Shown: positions 1-9,574, counted from the stretch's first letter. The stretch is 64,000 bases of DNA from UMGS1649 sp045611765 (GCA_045611765.1 JAZKXT010000004.1:1-64000), one strand, 5' to 3'. The notes: generated by a model from the letters alone, not told the origin. Numbers and translations: made by a program.

Positions 1-278
1 ACACCAGATTTTTCTAGTGTGTCTATTATTTCGTCTCTAATCGCATCATTTGTTTTGTCTTCTACGTATAATTCTGCCCATTTCAGTGCAGCTATACTTT
101 TTATTTCTTGCAAATTAGATTTTTCTACAGCTTCATTTGCTCTGTCTAATATTCCTGTATTTTCTAATGATAACATTATTGTTGTTGCTAAGATTATCAT
201 TACTATTATTGTTATTATTAATACTATAAGTGATACACCTTGTTTATTAGTTCTTTTACTACTTATTCTTGTTTTCAT
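1..278 (-). CDS. Pilin-like protein, N-terminal part (runs off the window)
   Basis: The first 92 codons are in the window and the rest lies to the left of base 1. The N-terminus reads as a basic stretch (MKTRISSKRTNKQ), a glycine, then V-S-L and a long I/V/L helix ending near ML-S-L-E. This is a class III (type IV pilin-like) signal. The Glu normally found five residues after the cleavage site is absent, as in the other pilin-leader proteins of this window. An AAAGGAG ribosome binding site lies about 13 bases before the ATG. After the helix comes a charged amphipathic segment (RANEAVEKSN) shared with the 923-aa protein at 4087. What follows the leader cannot be seen. Confidence 0.7.
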   Translation of the reverse strand, partial: MKTRISSKRTNKQGVSLIVLIITIIVMIILATTIMLSLENTGILDRANEAVEKSNLQEIKSIAALKWAELYVEDKTNDAIRDEIIDTLEKSG

Positions 279-667
279 TTCCCTCTTATTTTTCTCCTTT
301 CATTTGTTGCTTTTTTATTATGTTTTACCTTCTCTTTTTGCTGTTTATTATACATACAAATATTCTTACATTGTTTTTATTTTTAAATAACAATAATATT
401 CTATTTTCAATGTACATTATATTTGTATATATTCTCTTACAAAAATTATTATTTTCCCTTTAATCTTTGTCATATTTAGTGTATAACAAACGAAAAAGAA
501 AAGCAACACTTTTATTGCAACTTCATTTTTTTGTTGTTTTATTGTGTCATAAATAGAGATACAAACAACTTTTATATCATTTGTATCCCAACTATTTATC
601 TTTTAAACTACCTATTAAGTAATTCAACATTATAATAAACTATTATGTACCAGTATACTTAGTATGT
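279..667. other. Intergenic region, no gene seen
   Basis: This 389-base A/T-rich stretch separates recO from the pilin-like gene at the left edge. I see no credible ORF or RNA. It must hold the promoter and leader of the leftward pilin-like gene. A TATAAT-like -10 on the minus strand near 416-421 is possible but has no good -35. Confidence 0.4.
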
Positions 668-1417
668 TTAGAAATTAATCTGTTCTAGATAAAGTCTATC
701 TGCTATCTTTACTATTTCCTGTAGCGCTTTATCATCTACTTTAAATGAAAACACTTTTTTAGTATCGCTAGCTATAATGTATGTAATTCCATAAAACGCC
801 GCCATGCTTATTGATACGTACCATCCATTTTTTAGTCTCGTTTCATTTTCTTGTTTTAGCTTATTGTAACAATCTCCACACAAAACGCTATTTGTATTAA
901 ACGAATAATAATATCCAATATTGTTTTCAGATAACATCCTTTTACTACAATTAGAACAAGTCACAATACTTGGACTATATCCTAAAAGTACTAACATTTT
1001 AAGCTTAAATATGCTCATTATATAATCAAATTTAAGCATATCTTTTGAAATTACAAAAAGTGAATTTAGATACAAAGAAAGTATTGATTCTGTCTCTTCA
1101 TTTTCTACTACCAAGCTATTTAATACTTTAGTTATTTCATATGATTTTTGAAGCTTATCATAGTCGGTTCTTAAGTTGTAAAATGTATCTATTGTTTCGG
1201 CAGAATTTATATGGTAAAAACTTGTTCCTTTATATAGAACAAATTCGCTATATACTAAAAGTTGACATGAAGCAAGAAGAGCCGAATTCGTCTTTTTCGC
1301 CCCTTTTGCCATGCATGAAATCTTACCTAATTTGTCTGTCATAAGAGTTATAATCTTGTCGTTGTCCTTATATGGTACTTCCTTGATTACTACTCCCTTC
1401 ACTTTCAGTAGCTTCAT
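668..1417 (-). CDS. recO: DNA repair protein RecO
   Basis: RecO helps RecR load RecA on SSB-coated single-stranded DNA during recombinational repair. The 249-aa product has the usual family length. It starts with the RecO OB-fold (residues 1-80, opening MKLLKVKGVVI) followed by a helical domain. A four-cysteine zinc site is visible at C154, C157, C180 and C183, as in the zinc-containing RecO proteins. A GGGGG ribosome binding site lies before the ATG. The first 50 bases overlap the end of the small yqzL gene in another frame. The yqzL-recO-era neighbourhood is common in Firmicutes, which supports the call. Confidence 0.93.
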   Translation of the reverse strand: MKLLKVKGVVIKEVPYKDNDKIITLMTDKLGKISCMAKGAKKTNSALLASCQLLVYSEFVLYKGTSFYHINSAETIDTFYNLRTDYDKLQKSYEITKVLNSLVVENEETESILSLYLNSLFVISKDMLKFDYIMSIFKLKMLVLLGYSPSIVTCSNCSKRMLSENNIGYYYSFNTNSVLCGDCYNKLKQENETRLKNGWYVSISMAAFYGITYIIASDTKKVFSFKVDDKALQEIVKIADRLYLEQINF

Positions 1418-1526
1418 TTATTCCCCCATCAAAAGTTACACCATCAATATTTTGTATTCCTTTGTATCTTAAATAATCTTCTATTTTGCCACTTGCCGCA
1501 AAACTATCCCAATATTTTTCTTCCAT
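1368..1526 (-). CDS. yqzL: YqzL family small protein
   Basis: This 52-aa ORF lies between era and recO, the position occupied by yqzL in Bacillus. Its start MEEKYWDSFAASGKIEDYL resembles the YqzL pattern of Trp, a small Ser/Thr-Gly turn and I-[ED]-x-Y-L. The family has no known function. The C-terminal third (E/S/G/N-rich) is low complexity. A strong AGGTGAT precedes the ATG at 1526. The gene overlaps recO by 50 bases in a different frame, so the two are probably translationally coupled. Identification rests on a short motif and synteny. Confidence 0.6.
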   Translation of the reverse strand: MEEKYWDSFAASGKIEDYLRYKGIQNIDGVTFDGGINEATESEGSSNQGSTI

Positions 1527-1589
1527 ACCTATCACCTAATAATAGTTTATGTAACGATAGGCTTGTTATACAACAAATAATGTTTAATC

Positions 1590-2504
1590 TTAGCGAATTT
1601 TATTCTTAAAGCATGTTAAGTAACTATCATTATCGTCCCAATCTTTTCTAACTTTAACCCAAAGTTTAAGGTTTACTCTTGCATCCAACATAAGCTCTAT
1701 ATCTCTTCTTGCAGCCGAACCAATACGCTTTAGCATTTCACCGTCTTTTCCAATTATTATTCCTTTGTGTGAATCTTTTTTACAAATTATGTTTGCTTCT
1801 ATATCATAAACCGTATTGCCGTTTTCTGTAACTCTATCTTTCATACTTTCCACTTGGATTATTAGTCCATGAGGTATTTCTTCGTCTAGATATTTTAAGG
1901 CTTTACTACGTATATATTCTTCCACAAGTTCGCGTTCAGTAACATCTGTTACTTCATCTTCTTCAAATATATAATCTCCTTCTGGTAAAGTAGCTTCAAT
2001 ACACTTTACTAAATCCTCAAGTCCATCAGAATTATATACAGAAATTGGAACAATAGCTTCAAAACTTCCACCTAAAGAAAGTATATGCTTGTTGTATTCT
2101 TCAATAATTCTTAATATATTCTCTTTCTTTATTTTATCTACTTTATTTATAGCAAGAATAACTTTCTTTTTTGTTTCTACTATTTGTTCTATTATTTTTT
2201 TATTCGCTTCATCTAATACTGGTTTTGACCCGTCTACAAGATATAGTATACTATCTACTGAATCAACTGCAAGACCTACCCCTTTCATCATATACTCGCC
2301 CAGTTTATTCTTTGGACTATGTACTCCCGGTGTATCTATAAATATTATTTGTGAAGTCTCTGTAGTTCTTATTCCCTGTATATTAAATCTTGTCGTTTGT
2401 GGTTTAGGTGTAATTATTGCTACATCAAAACCCACAAGTTTATTTACCATACTAGATTTTCCGGCATTTGGTTTGCCAACTACTGCTACGAATCCTGATT
2501 TCAT
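1590..2504 (-). CDS. era: GTPase Era (16S rRNA maturation)
   Basis: Era is a GTPase that binds the 3' end of 16S rRNA and acts in 30S subunit assembly. The 304-aa product shows the P-loop GKPNAGKS (residues 10-17), switch threonines near 34-39, DTPG (57-60) and NKVD (120-123). A C-terminal KH RNA-binding domain contains the IIGKDGEMLKRIG loop. Length and domain order match the family. The ATG at 2504 has an AGGAGAA site upstream. It is followed by yqzL and recO on the same strand, a frequent arrangement in Clostridia. Confidence 0.96.
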   Translation of the reverse strand: MKSGFVAVVGKPNAGKSSMVNKLVGFDVAIITPKPQTTRFNIQGIRTTETSQIIFIDTPGVHSPKNKLGEYMMKGVGLAVDSVDSILYLVDGSKPVLDEANKKIIEQIVETKKKVILAINKVDKIKKENILRIIEEYNKHILSLGGSFEAIVPISVYNSDGLEDLVKCIEATLPEGDYIFEEDEVTDVTERELVEEYIRSKALKYLDEEIPHGLIIQVESMKDRVTENGNTVYDIEANIICKKDSHKGIIIGKDGEMLKRIGSAARRDIELMLDARVNLKLWVKVRKDWDDNDSYLTCFKNKIR

Positions 2505-2531
2505 AACTATTTTCTCCTATTCTATATTATT

Positions 2532-3884
2532 TTAAAACTCTATTACCTGTCTAAATTCATCCATTAACTCTTTTAATCTTTCCTCTGTTGTTGCTTCAAA
2601 TCTTAGTGACACATCTGGACCTGTTTGAGTTGCACGCGCAAGCATCCAGCTGTCTTCAAATTCTACTCTTACTCCATCTATTGTATTTGTTTCATAGCCT
2701 TTATTTTCTGCATATTCTTTCACTTTATCTACAAGCAAGTATTTTTCCTGTTCAGTAGATTTAATTTTTATCTCTGGAGTTGAATAATACTTATTTATGC
2801 CTCTCAAAAGTTCTGAGGCTTTTTTGCCTGTTCTTGATAGAATTTCCACTATTCTTAAACCAGCATAAATACCATCATCAAAGCCGGGCCACTTATCTCT
2901 AAAAAACATATGACCAGAAAGTTCTCCGCCAAAAGCGAAGTTTCCTTCTTTCATCTTTGCTTTTATATATGAATTTCCTACTCTATACATACAGGTAGTT
3001 CCACCTAGTTTTTTCATTTCATCCGCTATAGCTTTTGTGCACTTAACATCGTATAATGCACATTTATTATCCACTTTGTTAATTATGTCTCTCCAGATTA
3101 TTATCATGAAAAGGTCTGGTGAAATGTAAGCTCCATTTTCATCTACTATTCCAATTCTGTCTGCATCACCATCTAATGCGAGTCCTAAATCTGCATTAGT
3201 TTCTTTTACTTTAGCTTTAAGCATTTCTAAATTAGACTCAACGCTAGGGTCTGGATGGTGATTAGGAAACGCAGCATCGCTTGTATCGCATATATACGTT
3301 ACGTCTATATCAAACATAGATAGTACGTCTTTAACTATAACGCAACCTGTACCATTTCCCGGGTCAACTACTACTTTAAGTTTTTTATCTCCTAAATCTA
3401 TACTAGATTTTACAAGTTCTAAGTAATCTTTACTAATATCTACATATGTAAGATTGCCTTTTCCTATTTTAAAATCTCCTTGTTCAATATATTTTCTAAA
3501 TTCTTGTATTTTTTCTCCAAACGCATTTCCGCTTTCGTCAAATGCAAATTTAAAGCCATTATATTCTTTAGGATTATGACTTGCTGTTATCATCATACCA
3601 GAATATATACCTAATTTTTCCCAAGAAAAATAATACATTGGCGTTGTAACAAGACCTATGCTTACTACATCTATGCCCGCGCTTAAAATCCCATCTATTA
3701 AAGCCTTTTCTAAATCTACTGAAGATGCTCTATTATCTCTTCCTACAATCGCTTTATTTTTACCAAGGTCTGCTATGTATGAACCAAATCCTTGACCTAT
3801 TTTATATGCAACTTGCTCATCTAAATCTTTGCCATATATTCCACGTATATCATAACCTCTAAATATATGTTTTGCTATTTCCAT
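2532..3884 (-). CDS. Phosphomannomutase/phosphoglucomutase
   Basis: This is an alpha-D-phosphohexomutase that interconverts hexose 6- and 1-phosphates through a phosphoserine, feeding sugar-nucleotide and wall-polymer synthesis. I place the start at the ATG at 3884 (MEIAKHIFRGYDIRG), which has an AGGT site and gives 450 aa, the usual size. The 31 codons upstream do not look like coding sequence. The phosphoserine loop TASHNP (Ser about 102), the metal loop DGDADR and the sugar-binding GELSGH motif are visible. Substrate choice (mannose or glucose) cannot be read from the sequence. Confidence 0.9.
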   Translation of the reverse strand: MEIAKHIFRGYDIRGIYGKDLDEQVAYKIGQGFGSYIADLGKNKAIVGRDNRASSVDLEKALIDGILSAGIDVVSIGLVTTPMYYFSWEKLGIYSGMMITASHNPKEYNGFKFAFDESGNAFGEKIQEFRKYIEQGDFKIGKGNLTYVDISKDYLELVKSSIDLGDKKLKVVVDPGNGTGCVIVKDVLSMFDIDVTYICDTSDAAFPNHHPDPSVESNLEMLKAKVKETNADLGLALDGDADRIGIVDENGAYISPDLFMIIIWRDIINKVDNKCALYDVKCTKAIADEMKKLGGTTCMYRVGNSYIKAKMKEGNFAFGGELSGHMFFRDKWPGFDDGIYAGLRIVEILSRTGKKASELLRGINKYYSTPEIKIKSTEQEKYLLVDKVKEYAENKGYETNTIDGVRVEFEDSWMLARATQTGPDVSLRFEATTEERLKELMDEFRQVIEF

Positions 3885-4022
3885 ATTATACCTCATTTCT
3901 CTTATTAGGTAATTCTTACATTTTTTAACTCGTACCTCTATTATGTGTATAATATCACATATACACTCATAATACAAGTTTGCAGTAAAAAACTATCACC
4001 CTACTTTTATAGCTTTATATCA

Positions 4023-4066
4023 AAATAAAATAGACAAGTTCATTTATGAACTTGTCTATTTTATTT
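4023..4066 (-). terminator. Intrinsic terminator after the LRR protein
   Basis: A perfect inverted repeat of about 21 bp with a 2-base loop lies 20 bases past the stop of the 923-aa gene. In the minus direction it is followed by a T-rich arm. The plus-strand arm is also T-rich, but no rightward gene ends here. Confidence 0.85.
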
Positions 4067-4086
4067 CCTTTTCTATAAATATTAAA

Positions 4087-6858
4087 TTAGTAGTTAGCAA
4101 CAATTTCAACTTTTGCACCATAGTAGCTATTGAAACGTGTATCAGAAGTAAATACAACACTACCCGTTAACATGTCAATATTTCTGAACTCTTTAACCGT
4201 TTTAGTTCCACCAAATTTGACAACTGTTGAATCTCCCAGATCATATGACTTCGTTCCACTTGTATTCAAATAATATCTATACGAGCCATAAACATAGTTA
4301 GTTCCTTCTGCTACCGAAACCCAATCAGACTGAGCCCCATCTGTATTATATGTAATTGTTATAGTTACAGATTTAGCATCGCTGTAATCCCAAGTACCCA
4401 ATACAACATGGTTTTGATCCTTCTGATATGGTGAATGCTCTGTTTCTATAGTTGTTATATGTTTTCCGCATTCTGCACAAATTCCATTCGGAACTGTATG
4501 TGTTATACATACTGTACCATCAGTACAAATCACTTTTGTTGCAAGAATGTTTGCAGCCCAATCAATTTCTTTTTGTATAGTTTCCCATTGTTCCTTTGTG
4601 CCAGAATAGACTATAGTTGCTAGACTAGAACTAGCAGCAAATGCGCTACTTTTAACTATTAATACACTACTTGGTATAGTAACTTCTTCTAGATTAGAGC
4701 AATATGAAAACGCTCCGCTATCAATAATAGAAACACTATTAGGAATTGTGACAGATTTCAAGTTTGTACAATCTGAAAATACATTAACCCCAATATTTGT
4801 TACTCCATTTGGAATAACAATTGACTCTAGCCCAATACAATAGCAGAATGCCCAATTACCAATACTTGTTACACTATTAGGAATAGCAATAGACTTTAAC
4901 GCAAAACAAGCATAGAACGCGTTTTTCTCAATCGTTTTTAATTGACTGTTTGCACTAAAAGTCACAGATGATAATGCTTTGCATCCCGTAAACGCATCAT
5001 TACGTATATTTAACATACTGCTAGGAATAGTTACAGAAGCCAAAGCATTACAATAAGCAAATACCTTTTCGCCCGTAGTTTTTACACCTTCTTGGTATAC
5101 TACAGATGACAAACTATTACAATAAGAGAACGCCTCTTTGCCTATACTTGTTACTCCTCCTGGAATAGTTAAAGATGTAAGCTTTGATCTGCTAAAAGCC
5201 TCTTCACCTATACTAGTTACTCCAGGCATTGTAATTGTTTCTATTCCTGATTCATAAAATGCCATATTAGCAATAGTTGTTACACTATTTGGAAGTGTAA
5301 CGTTAGTTAATTTGTCACAAGAATAAAAGGCACTACTACCAATGCTTGTCACACTATTTGGAAGCGTAATAGAAGTTAAGTTGTTACACGAATAAAAGGC
5401 TCCATTACCAATGCTTGTCACGCTCTTTGGAACTATAACGCCCGTTAATCCATTCCAATTGCTGTATGAGTTATTAACTAATGTTGTGATTGTGGATGAA
5501 ATCAATAAGTCGCCCGATAAACTACTTATTTTATCATATTCGGCCTTGCCATCAACTGTAATAATTCCTTCTCTAATTAATTCGTCCCAATCACTTATCA
5601 ATTCTGTATAATTAGATCCTGTTCTATATAATCCCGGAATCGGCAGTTCAAGTTGTACTGTTTTACTTGCCACCGATGTTGTTATTCCTGTTGCAATAGC
5701 TTTTACAGTAATATTATATATACCATCTTCTAAATTTAACGTTGTTAAATCAAAGGCTGTTATATTCATTTTGGTCACTGTTGCTTTTTTCTCGTTTCCT
5801 ACATAAATTTCAAAAGCTTCTGTATAATTTCTATTTGCTGCGTTATCTGTTATTAGCAACGTATTTCCATTTTTAGTTATTGTTGGAGCAAATAATGTTT
5901 TTAATTCTTCCTGTTCATTATTAGCATTGCTACATAATAATGGTACAATTTCGTTTCCATCAACATCTAGATATAATACCGTTCCATCAAACGCTAACCC
6001 CCAACAATATCCATTATTCAAACCAAAGTCTTCTTTTGACATGGTTTCAGAATCAGCTCCAAAAGTTAATATTACATCTGTTCCATTACAAAAAAATGAA
6101 TACTCTATGTCGCTTGATATTCCCTTATATGTTTTTTCTAAAGAAATTTCACGAACAGTACCTTGTGATTCATCTAACGTAAATGTTGTTCCCACCGGAA
6201 AGTATCCCCATTCATCTATTGTTAATGTTACTTGTTTGCCGCCTTGTTCAAACTCAAACTTTTGTAATTCTGATGCTGGTGCTGCAGCTCTTCTATCGTT
6301 TTTTATTGTAGCCGTTAAATATTCATAAGTATATCCCTCTTCATATCCAGTATGCATAAACTTTTCCGGAGTAATATTTAATCCTGTCATTTCATTTATA
6401 TTTACATATATTAACATTGTATTGTTTTCTAAAAACACAATACCTCCAGTGACTCCCTCTATAGTTGTTTTATACAACATATTATAATAGAAACCATGCT
6501 CATTTAACCTTGCCAAATTCCCATTAAATATAGCATCCGCACCTTGTTGTGTTGCTATTATTGTATATTGGTCTATTACTTCTTGCGTTATGCCATTAGC
6601 CTTTAAATAATTTATTACTTCATTATAATACCAATCATCATCTTTTATTTCATTGGTATCTTTCAAGAAAGCATCTGCCCAAGCAAATGTTACCATTTCT
6701 TTCATTTCAGCTTCATTCATTTCTTCAACAGCTTCGTTTGCTTTTCCTATTATCCCATTATTTGCGAGCGTTATTATTATAGCTGCCGACAAAATTATCA
6801 TAACTATAACGGTTATAATTAAAACTATTAAAGATATACCCTTTTTATTTATTTTCAT
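4087..6858 (-). CDS. BspA-type leucine-rich-repeat surface protein with pilin-like leader
   Basis: This is a 923-aa protein of three parts. Residues 1-45 are a pilin-like leader: basic N-terminus, Gly7, then ISLIVLIIT and a long hydrophobic helix. Position +5 is Val where classical pilins have Glu. Residues of about 60-460 form a non-repetitive region with Ig-like beta stretches. Residues of about 470-755 contain about 12 repeats of about 23 residues of the BspA/LRR_5 type (pattern AFxxCxxLxxVxIPxSVxxIG). The tail has a CAECGKH motif and a beta-rich end. BspA-like LRRs usually bind host or bacterial surfaces. The leader suggests handling by prepilin peptidase rather than Sec/sortase, which is inference. 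The gene is monocistronic, with GGAGAGG before the ATG and a terminator behind. Confidence 0.85.
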   Translation of the reverse strand: MKINKKGISLIVLIITVIVMIILSAAIIITLANNGIIGKANEAVEEMNEAEMKEMVTFAWADAFLKDTNEIKDDDWYYNEVINYLKANGITQEVIDQYTIIATQQGADAIFNGNLARLNEHGFYYNMLYKTTIEGVTGGIVFLENNTMLIYVNINEMTGLNITPEKFMHTGYEEGYTYEYLTATIKNDRRAAAPASELQKFEFEQGGKQVTLTIDEWGYFPVGTTFTLDESQGTVREISLEKTYKGISSDIEYSFFCNGTDVILTFGADSETMSKEDFGLNNGYCWGLAFDGTVLYLDVDGNEIVPLLCSNANNEQEELKTLFAPTITKNGNTLLITDNAANRNYTEAFEIYVGNEKKATVTKMNITAFDLTTLNLEDGIYNITVKAIATGITTSVASKTVQLELPIPGLYRTGSNYTELISDWDELIREGIITVDGKAEYDKISSLSGDLLISSTITTLVNNSYSNWNGLTGVIVPKSVTSIGNGAFYSCNNLTSITLPNSVTSIGSSAFYSCDKLTNVTLPNSVTTIANMAFYESGIETITMPGVTSIGEEAFSRSKLTSLTIPGGVTSIGKEAFSYCNSLSSVVYQEGVKTTGEKVFAYCNALASVTIPSSMLNIRNDAFTGCKALSSVTFSANSQLKTIEKNAFYACFALKSIAIPNSVTSIGNWAFCYCIGLESIVIPNGVTNIGVNVFSDCTNLKSVTIPNSVSIIDSGAFSYCSNLEEVTIPSSVLIVKSSAFAASSSLATIVYSGTKEQWETIQKEIDWAANILATKVICTDGTVCITHTVPNGICAECGKHITTIETEHSPYQKDQNHVVLGTWDYSDAKSVTITITYNTDGAQSDWVSVAEGTNYVYGSYRYYLNTSGTKSYDLGDSTVVKFGGTKTVKEFRNIDMLTGSVVFTSDTRFNSYYGAKVEIVANY

Positions 6859-7222
6859 TTTACCTCTCCTTTCTTTTGTATCATTGTTTGTTCTTTTAAC
6901 AATACATTACATTTTAATTTATTTTAAATATTACTTGTTCTTGTTCTCTTTATTCTTTCCTCCCTTCTTTACATGTAAGAAAGCAAAGCAATACACTATA
7001 ATCTCACTTTGACGTTATTACTATTTTATTTAAAAAATATCGCCACTTGTGATGCTATTTTTATGTACATCTTAGCTTTTTAAGGCTCTTCATTTGTTTC
7101 CACCCTTTTTCTTAAATCTATTTTATCCCATATTTTTAATAATTACAATGCCCTTTATTAAAAATATCATTACACCACCTTTTTAATTAAATCAATAACA
7201 ATAAAATTAAACTATAAAAATT
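6859..7222. other. Intergenic region before the LRR gene
   Basis: This A/T-rich stretch holds the leader and presumed promoter of the leftward LRR gene. A GGAGAGG ribosome binding site sits next to its ATG. I find no further gene, tRNA or strong repeat. The tRNA terminator begins at 7223. Confidence 0.4.
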
Positions 7223-7269
7223 AAAATAGAAAGGATGTCAATAAATGAAGTTGACTTTCTTTCTATTTT
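7223..7269 (-). terminator. Terminator of the tRNA-Glu gene
   Basis: The outer stem is AAAATAGAAAG with CTTTCTATTTT (11 bp) and there is an inner GTCAA/TTGAC stem. It begins 17 bases beyond the tRNA 3' end and has T-rich flanks. Confidence 0.75.
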
Positions 7270-7285
7270 TGTATTTATTTCTAAA

Positions 7286-7360
7286 TGGTGACCCATACGG
7301 GAATCGAACCCATGATTCAGCCTTGAGAGGGCTGCGTCTTAACCGCTTGACCAATGGGCC
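7286..7360 (-). tRNA. tRNA-Glu (anticodon CTC)
   Basis: This 75-base gene folds as a tRNA. The acceptor arms are GGCCCAT and ATGGGTC, the anticodon stem is CAGCC/GGCTG with loop CTCTCAA, and the T loop is TTCGATT. The 3' CCA is encoded. The anticodon CTC reads GAG. It is the minor glutamate isoacceptor alongside the usual TTC species, which is not in this window. It has its own consensus promoter and terminator, so it is a single-tRNA transcription unit. Confidence 0.95.
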
Positions 7361-7372
7361 TCAAGCATTTAT

Positions 7373-7401
7373 ATTATAGCGAGATTTGAGCATATTGTCA
7401 A
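7373..7401 (-). promoter_or_regulatory. Sigma-A-type promoter of tRNA-Glu
   Basis: On the minus strand TTGACA (7401-7396) and TATAAT (7378-7373) are separated by 17 bases. The tRNA 5' end lies 12 bases beyond the -10. This is a full consensus promoter, as expected for a stable RNA. Confidence 0.9.
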
Positions 7402-7434
7402 CTATTTTAGAAAGTTTTCTAACTTATTTCGAGA

Positions 7435-7467
7435 AAAAGTGATAAGAATTATTTTCTTACCACTTTT
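7435..7467 (-). terminator. Terminator after spoVS
   Basis: A 14-bp stem (AAAAGTGATAAGAA with TTCTTACCACTTTT, one mismatch) lies about 30 bases past the spoVS stop. It ends in a run of T on the minus strand. Confidence 0.75.
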
Positions 7468-7495
7468 ATTATATTTATTATAATCAGTTTATTGT

Positions 7496-7765
7496 CTATA
7501 CTAATTCTTTAGCTTCAACTGTAAATCTTATACCTGTTTTTTCAGCATCGTCTATCATAACTTCTGTAAAATATGGCGTACAAGAAATATCCATTCCTGT
7601 TGGTACCATAAATCCTCTTGCTATTGCTACTGCTTTAACTGCTTGATTTATAGCTCCTGCTCCAATTGCTTGCATTTCTACTCTTCCATTTTCTTTGACT
7701 ATTCCTGCTATTGCTCCAGCCACACCATTAGGGCTTGACTTCGCTGACACCTTTAATATCTCCAT
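7496..7765 (-). CDS. spoVS: Stage V sporulation protein S
   Basis: SpoVS is a small Alba-fold-like protein needed for late sporulation in Bacillus but also kept in non-sporulating relatives, so it does not prove sporulation. The 89-aa product matches the family along its length (start MEILKVSAKSSPNGVAGAIA, core GAGAINQAVKAVAIARGF). An AGGAGG-type site precedes the ATG. It follows ymdB by 87 bases on the same strand, the same neighbours as in Bacillus (rny-ymdB-spoVS), and is closed by a terminator. Confidence 0.95.
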   Translation of the reverse strand: MEILKVSAKSSPNGVAGAIAGIVKENGRVEMQAIGAGAINQAVKAVAIARGFMVPTGMDISCTPYFTEVMIDDAEKTGIRFTVEAKELV

Positions 7766-7852
7766 AATTTCCTCCTTTGTACTTAATACGAATTTATTAT
7801 ATCTAATAACATTTTTTTATGCAATACTTTTGTCAATTTTTGTCACATTATT

Positions 7853-8638
7853 TCATATATTGTATCTTGTAATTTTTATTGCTTTTTTAGTGATATCATC
7901 TGTTTCAACTATAATGCCATGAAGAGTAGCTTTGTTATCGCTACATTCATATTTTATTTTTTCTCCCGTTACAAATCTTGCAACAGCAATTTCTGTCTTA
8001 AGTCCCAATACGCTATCGTCCGGTCCGGTCATTCCTATGTCTGTTATGTACGCCATTCCACTGTCTAATATTTTCTCATCGGCTGTTTGTACATGTGTAT
8101 GTGTTCCATATACACATGTTACATCATTTTTTAAATAATTTCCCATAGCTATTTTTTCTGCTGTAGCTTCTGCATGAAAATCTACAAATATATACTCTGC
8201 CCCTTGGTCTTTTACTAATTCTACTTGTTTTTTGGCTTCAGCAAATGGGTCTGTTATAAATTGGTTATCTATCTCACCCATATGTACTTTTCCGATTAAA
8301 TTTATTACACCTAATTTAACTCCATTTTTATTTACAACTACACTACCTTTGCCATCAAGATTAGTAACGTTTGCAGGTATTAAAAGCCTCTTTTCATTTT
8401 TATATAATACTTTAGCTTCTTTTCTATAATATATATGGTTGCCCATAGTAACTACATCTGCCCCAACTTTATATAAGTCGTAAAGTTCTCTTTCTTTAAT
8501 ACCTCTACCACCAGTTGCGTTTTCACCATTTATTATTACAAAATCTATGTTTTCATTTTTCACTATTTGTGGAACATGCTCTTTTATTGCATTCATTCCA
8601 CTTGCTCCTACAACATCGCCAATTACTAAAAATTTCAT
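7853..8638 (-). CDS. ymdB: YmdB-family metallophosphoesterase (TIGR00282)
   Basis: YmdB is a calcineurin-like cyclic-nucleotide phosphodiesterase that affects biofilm and motility decisions in Bacillus. I start it at 8638 (MKFLVIGDVVG), which has an AAGGA site. An in-frame extension of 11 codons reads as leader. The 261-aa product shows the metal ligands in GDVVG near the N-terminus, INGENATGG, TMGNHIYY, VDFHAEATAEK and GTHTHVQTAD, in the usual order. It sits just upstream of spoVS. The usual partner rny is not in this window. Confidence 0.93.
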   Translation of the reverse strand: MKFLVIGDVVGASGMNAIKEHVPQIVKNENIDFVIINGENATGGRGIKERELYDLYKVGADVVTMGNHIYYRKEAKVLYKNEKRLLIPANVTNLDGKGSVVVNKNGVKLGVINLIGKVHMGEIDNQFITDPFAEAKKQVELVKDQGAEYIFVDFHAEATAEKIAMGNYLKNDVTCVYGTHTHVQTADEKILDSGMAYITDIGMTGPDDSVLGLKTEIAVARFVTGEKIKYECSDNKATLHGIIVETDDITKKAIKITRYNI

Positions 8639-8717
8639 ATTATTCTTTTTCCTTCTTTCTAACAGAGTCAATTATATATCAAATATATTAAAAATGCTAT
8701 ACCTTACAGATATAACA

Positions 8718-9497
8718 TTAATTGTTTTTTTGTTTCTTATATAAATTTGATAAAAATAAATATGCTAAACTAATACCTATTATTATTAGGCTTATCCATT
8801 GTGAAGTATATAGCCATAAAAATCTTCCTCTAACAACATCCCCTCTAAAATATTCTAATACAAATCTAGTAACGCTATATAATATCATATATAAAATTAT
8901 GCTCGTATTTGTTCCAACACATTTTTTATATGTCATAAATAAAATCCAAAATATTATTAAATTGCATATAGCTTCAATTATTTGTACAGGGAAAAATGGC
9001 TCTCCATTCGGTGCTACCAGAGAGTTCATAAATGTTATTGCACCAAATCCGTTGTACTCACATCCATAGCAACAGCCCGCGCAAAAACAACCAATTCTTC
9101 CAAACGCGTGCATAAGAGGTATTGCCGGAACTATAAGTAATATCAATTCCTTAAAAGAAACTTTATAAGTTTTTGAATATATAAATATTCCTATTACCCC
9201 TCCAACAAGTCCACCATAAAAAACAAATCCGCCATTTACCATACTCAAAAGTATTTGCCAAATATTTCCCACATTTTCAATTAATACATTTACATTAGTT
9301 AGTATATATAATAATTTCGAACCAACTATTGCCCCTATAATTCCAAATATTAAAGCGTGCAATATGTCCTCTTTCGAAATGTTATAATGTTTAGCAAAAA
9401 ACTTCATTATTATAATTAAGCCTACTATAATTCCAATTACTACTAATACTCCATACATTGGTATTAGAACACCAAATAAGTTTATTGTAGGTAACAT
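8718..9497 (-). CDS. lgt: Prolipoprotein diacylglyceryl transferase
   Basis: Lgt moves a diacylglyceryl group from phosphatidylglycerol to the lipobox cysteine of prolipoproteins at the outer face of the membrane. The 259-aa product has about seven membrane segments. It carries the family signature around HAFGRIGCFCAGCCYG (residues of about 130-145) and the GGLVGG loop. A GGGGGAG site lies before the ATG. Its own cluster shows no functional link with the neighbours. Confidence 0.94.
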   Translation of the reverse strand: MLPTINLFGVLIPMYGVLVVIGIIVGLIIIMKFFAKHYNISKEDILHALIFGIIGAIVGSKLLYILTNVNVLIENVGNIWQILLSMVNGGFVFYGGLVGGVIGIFIYSKTYKVSFKELILLIVPAIPLMHAFGRIGCFCAGCCYGCEYNGFGAITFMNSLVAPNGEPFFPVQIIEAICNLIIFWILFMTYKKCVGTNTSIILYMILYSVTRFVLEYFRGDVVRGRFLWLYTSQWISLIIIGISLAYLFLSNLYKKQKNN

Positions 9498-9523
9498 ATA
9501 TTCTCCCCCGTATAATATAATAA

Positions 9524-9557
9524 ATAATGCGATGTCTTTTACAATTCATCGCATTAT
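9524..9557 (-). terminator. Terminator after the DUF4190-like gene
   Basis: An 11-bp perfect stem (ATAATGCGATG with CATCGCATTAT) and a 12-base loop lie just past the stop at 9575. The following minus-strand bases are T/A-rich, and the region also contains the start of the lgt leader. Confidence 0.7.
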
Positions 9558-9574
9558 CTACTCTGTTTTTTCTA

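Noticed and set aside
1141..1344. Plus-strand ORF over recO
   Set aside because: It lies entirely within recO in another frame and has no ribosome binding site. It is a shadow, like most plus-strand ORFs over minus-strand genes.
3885..3977. Upstream extension of the phosphohexomutase
   Set aside because: The 31 extra codons are not similar to the family and the ATG at 3884 has a good ribosome binding site.
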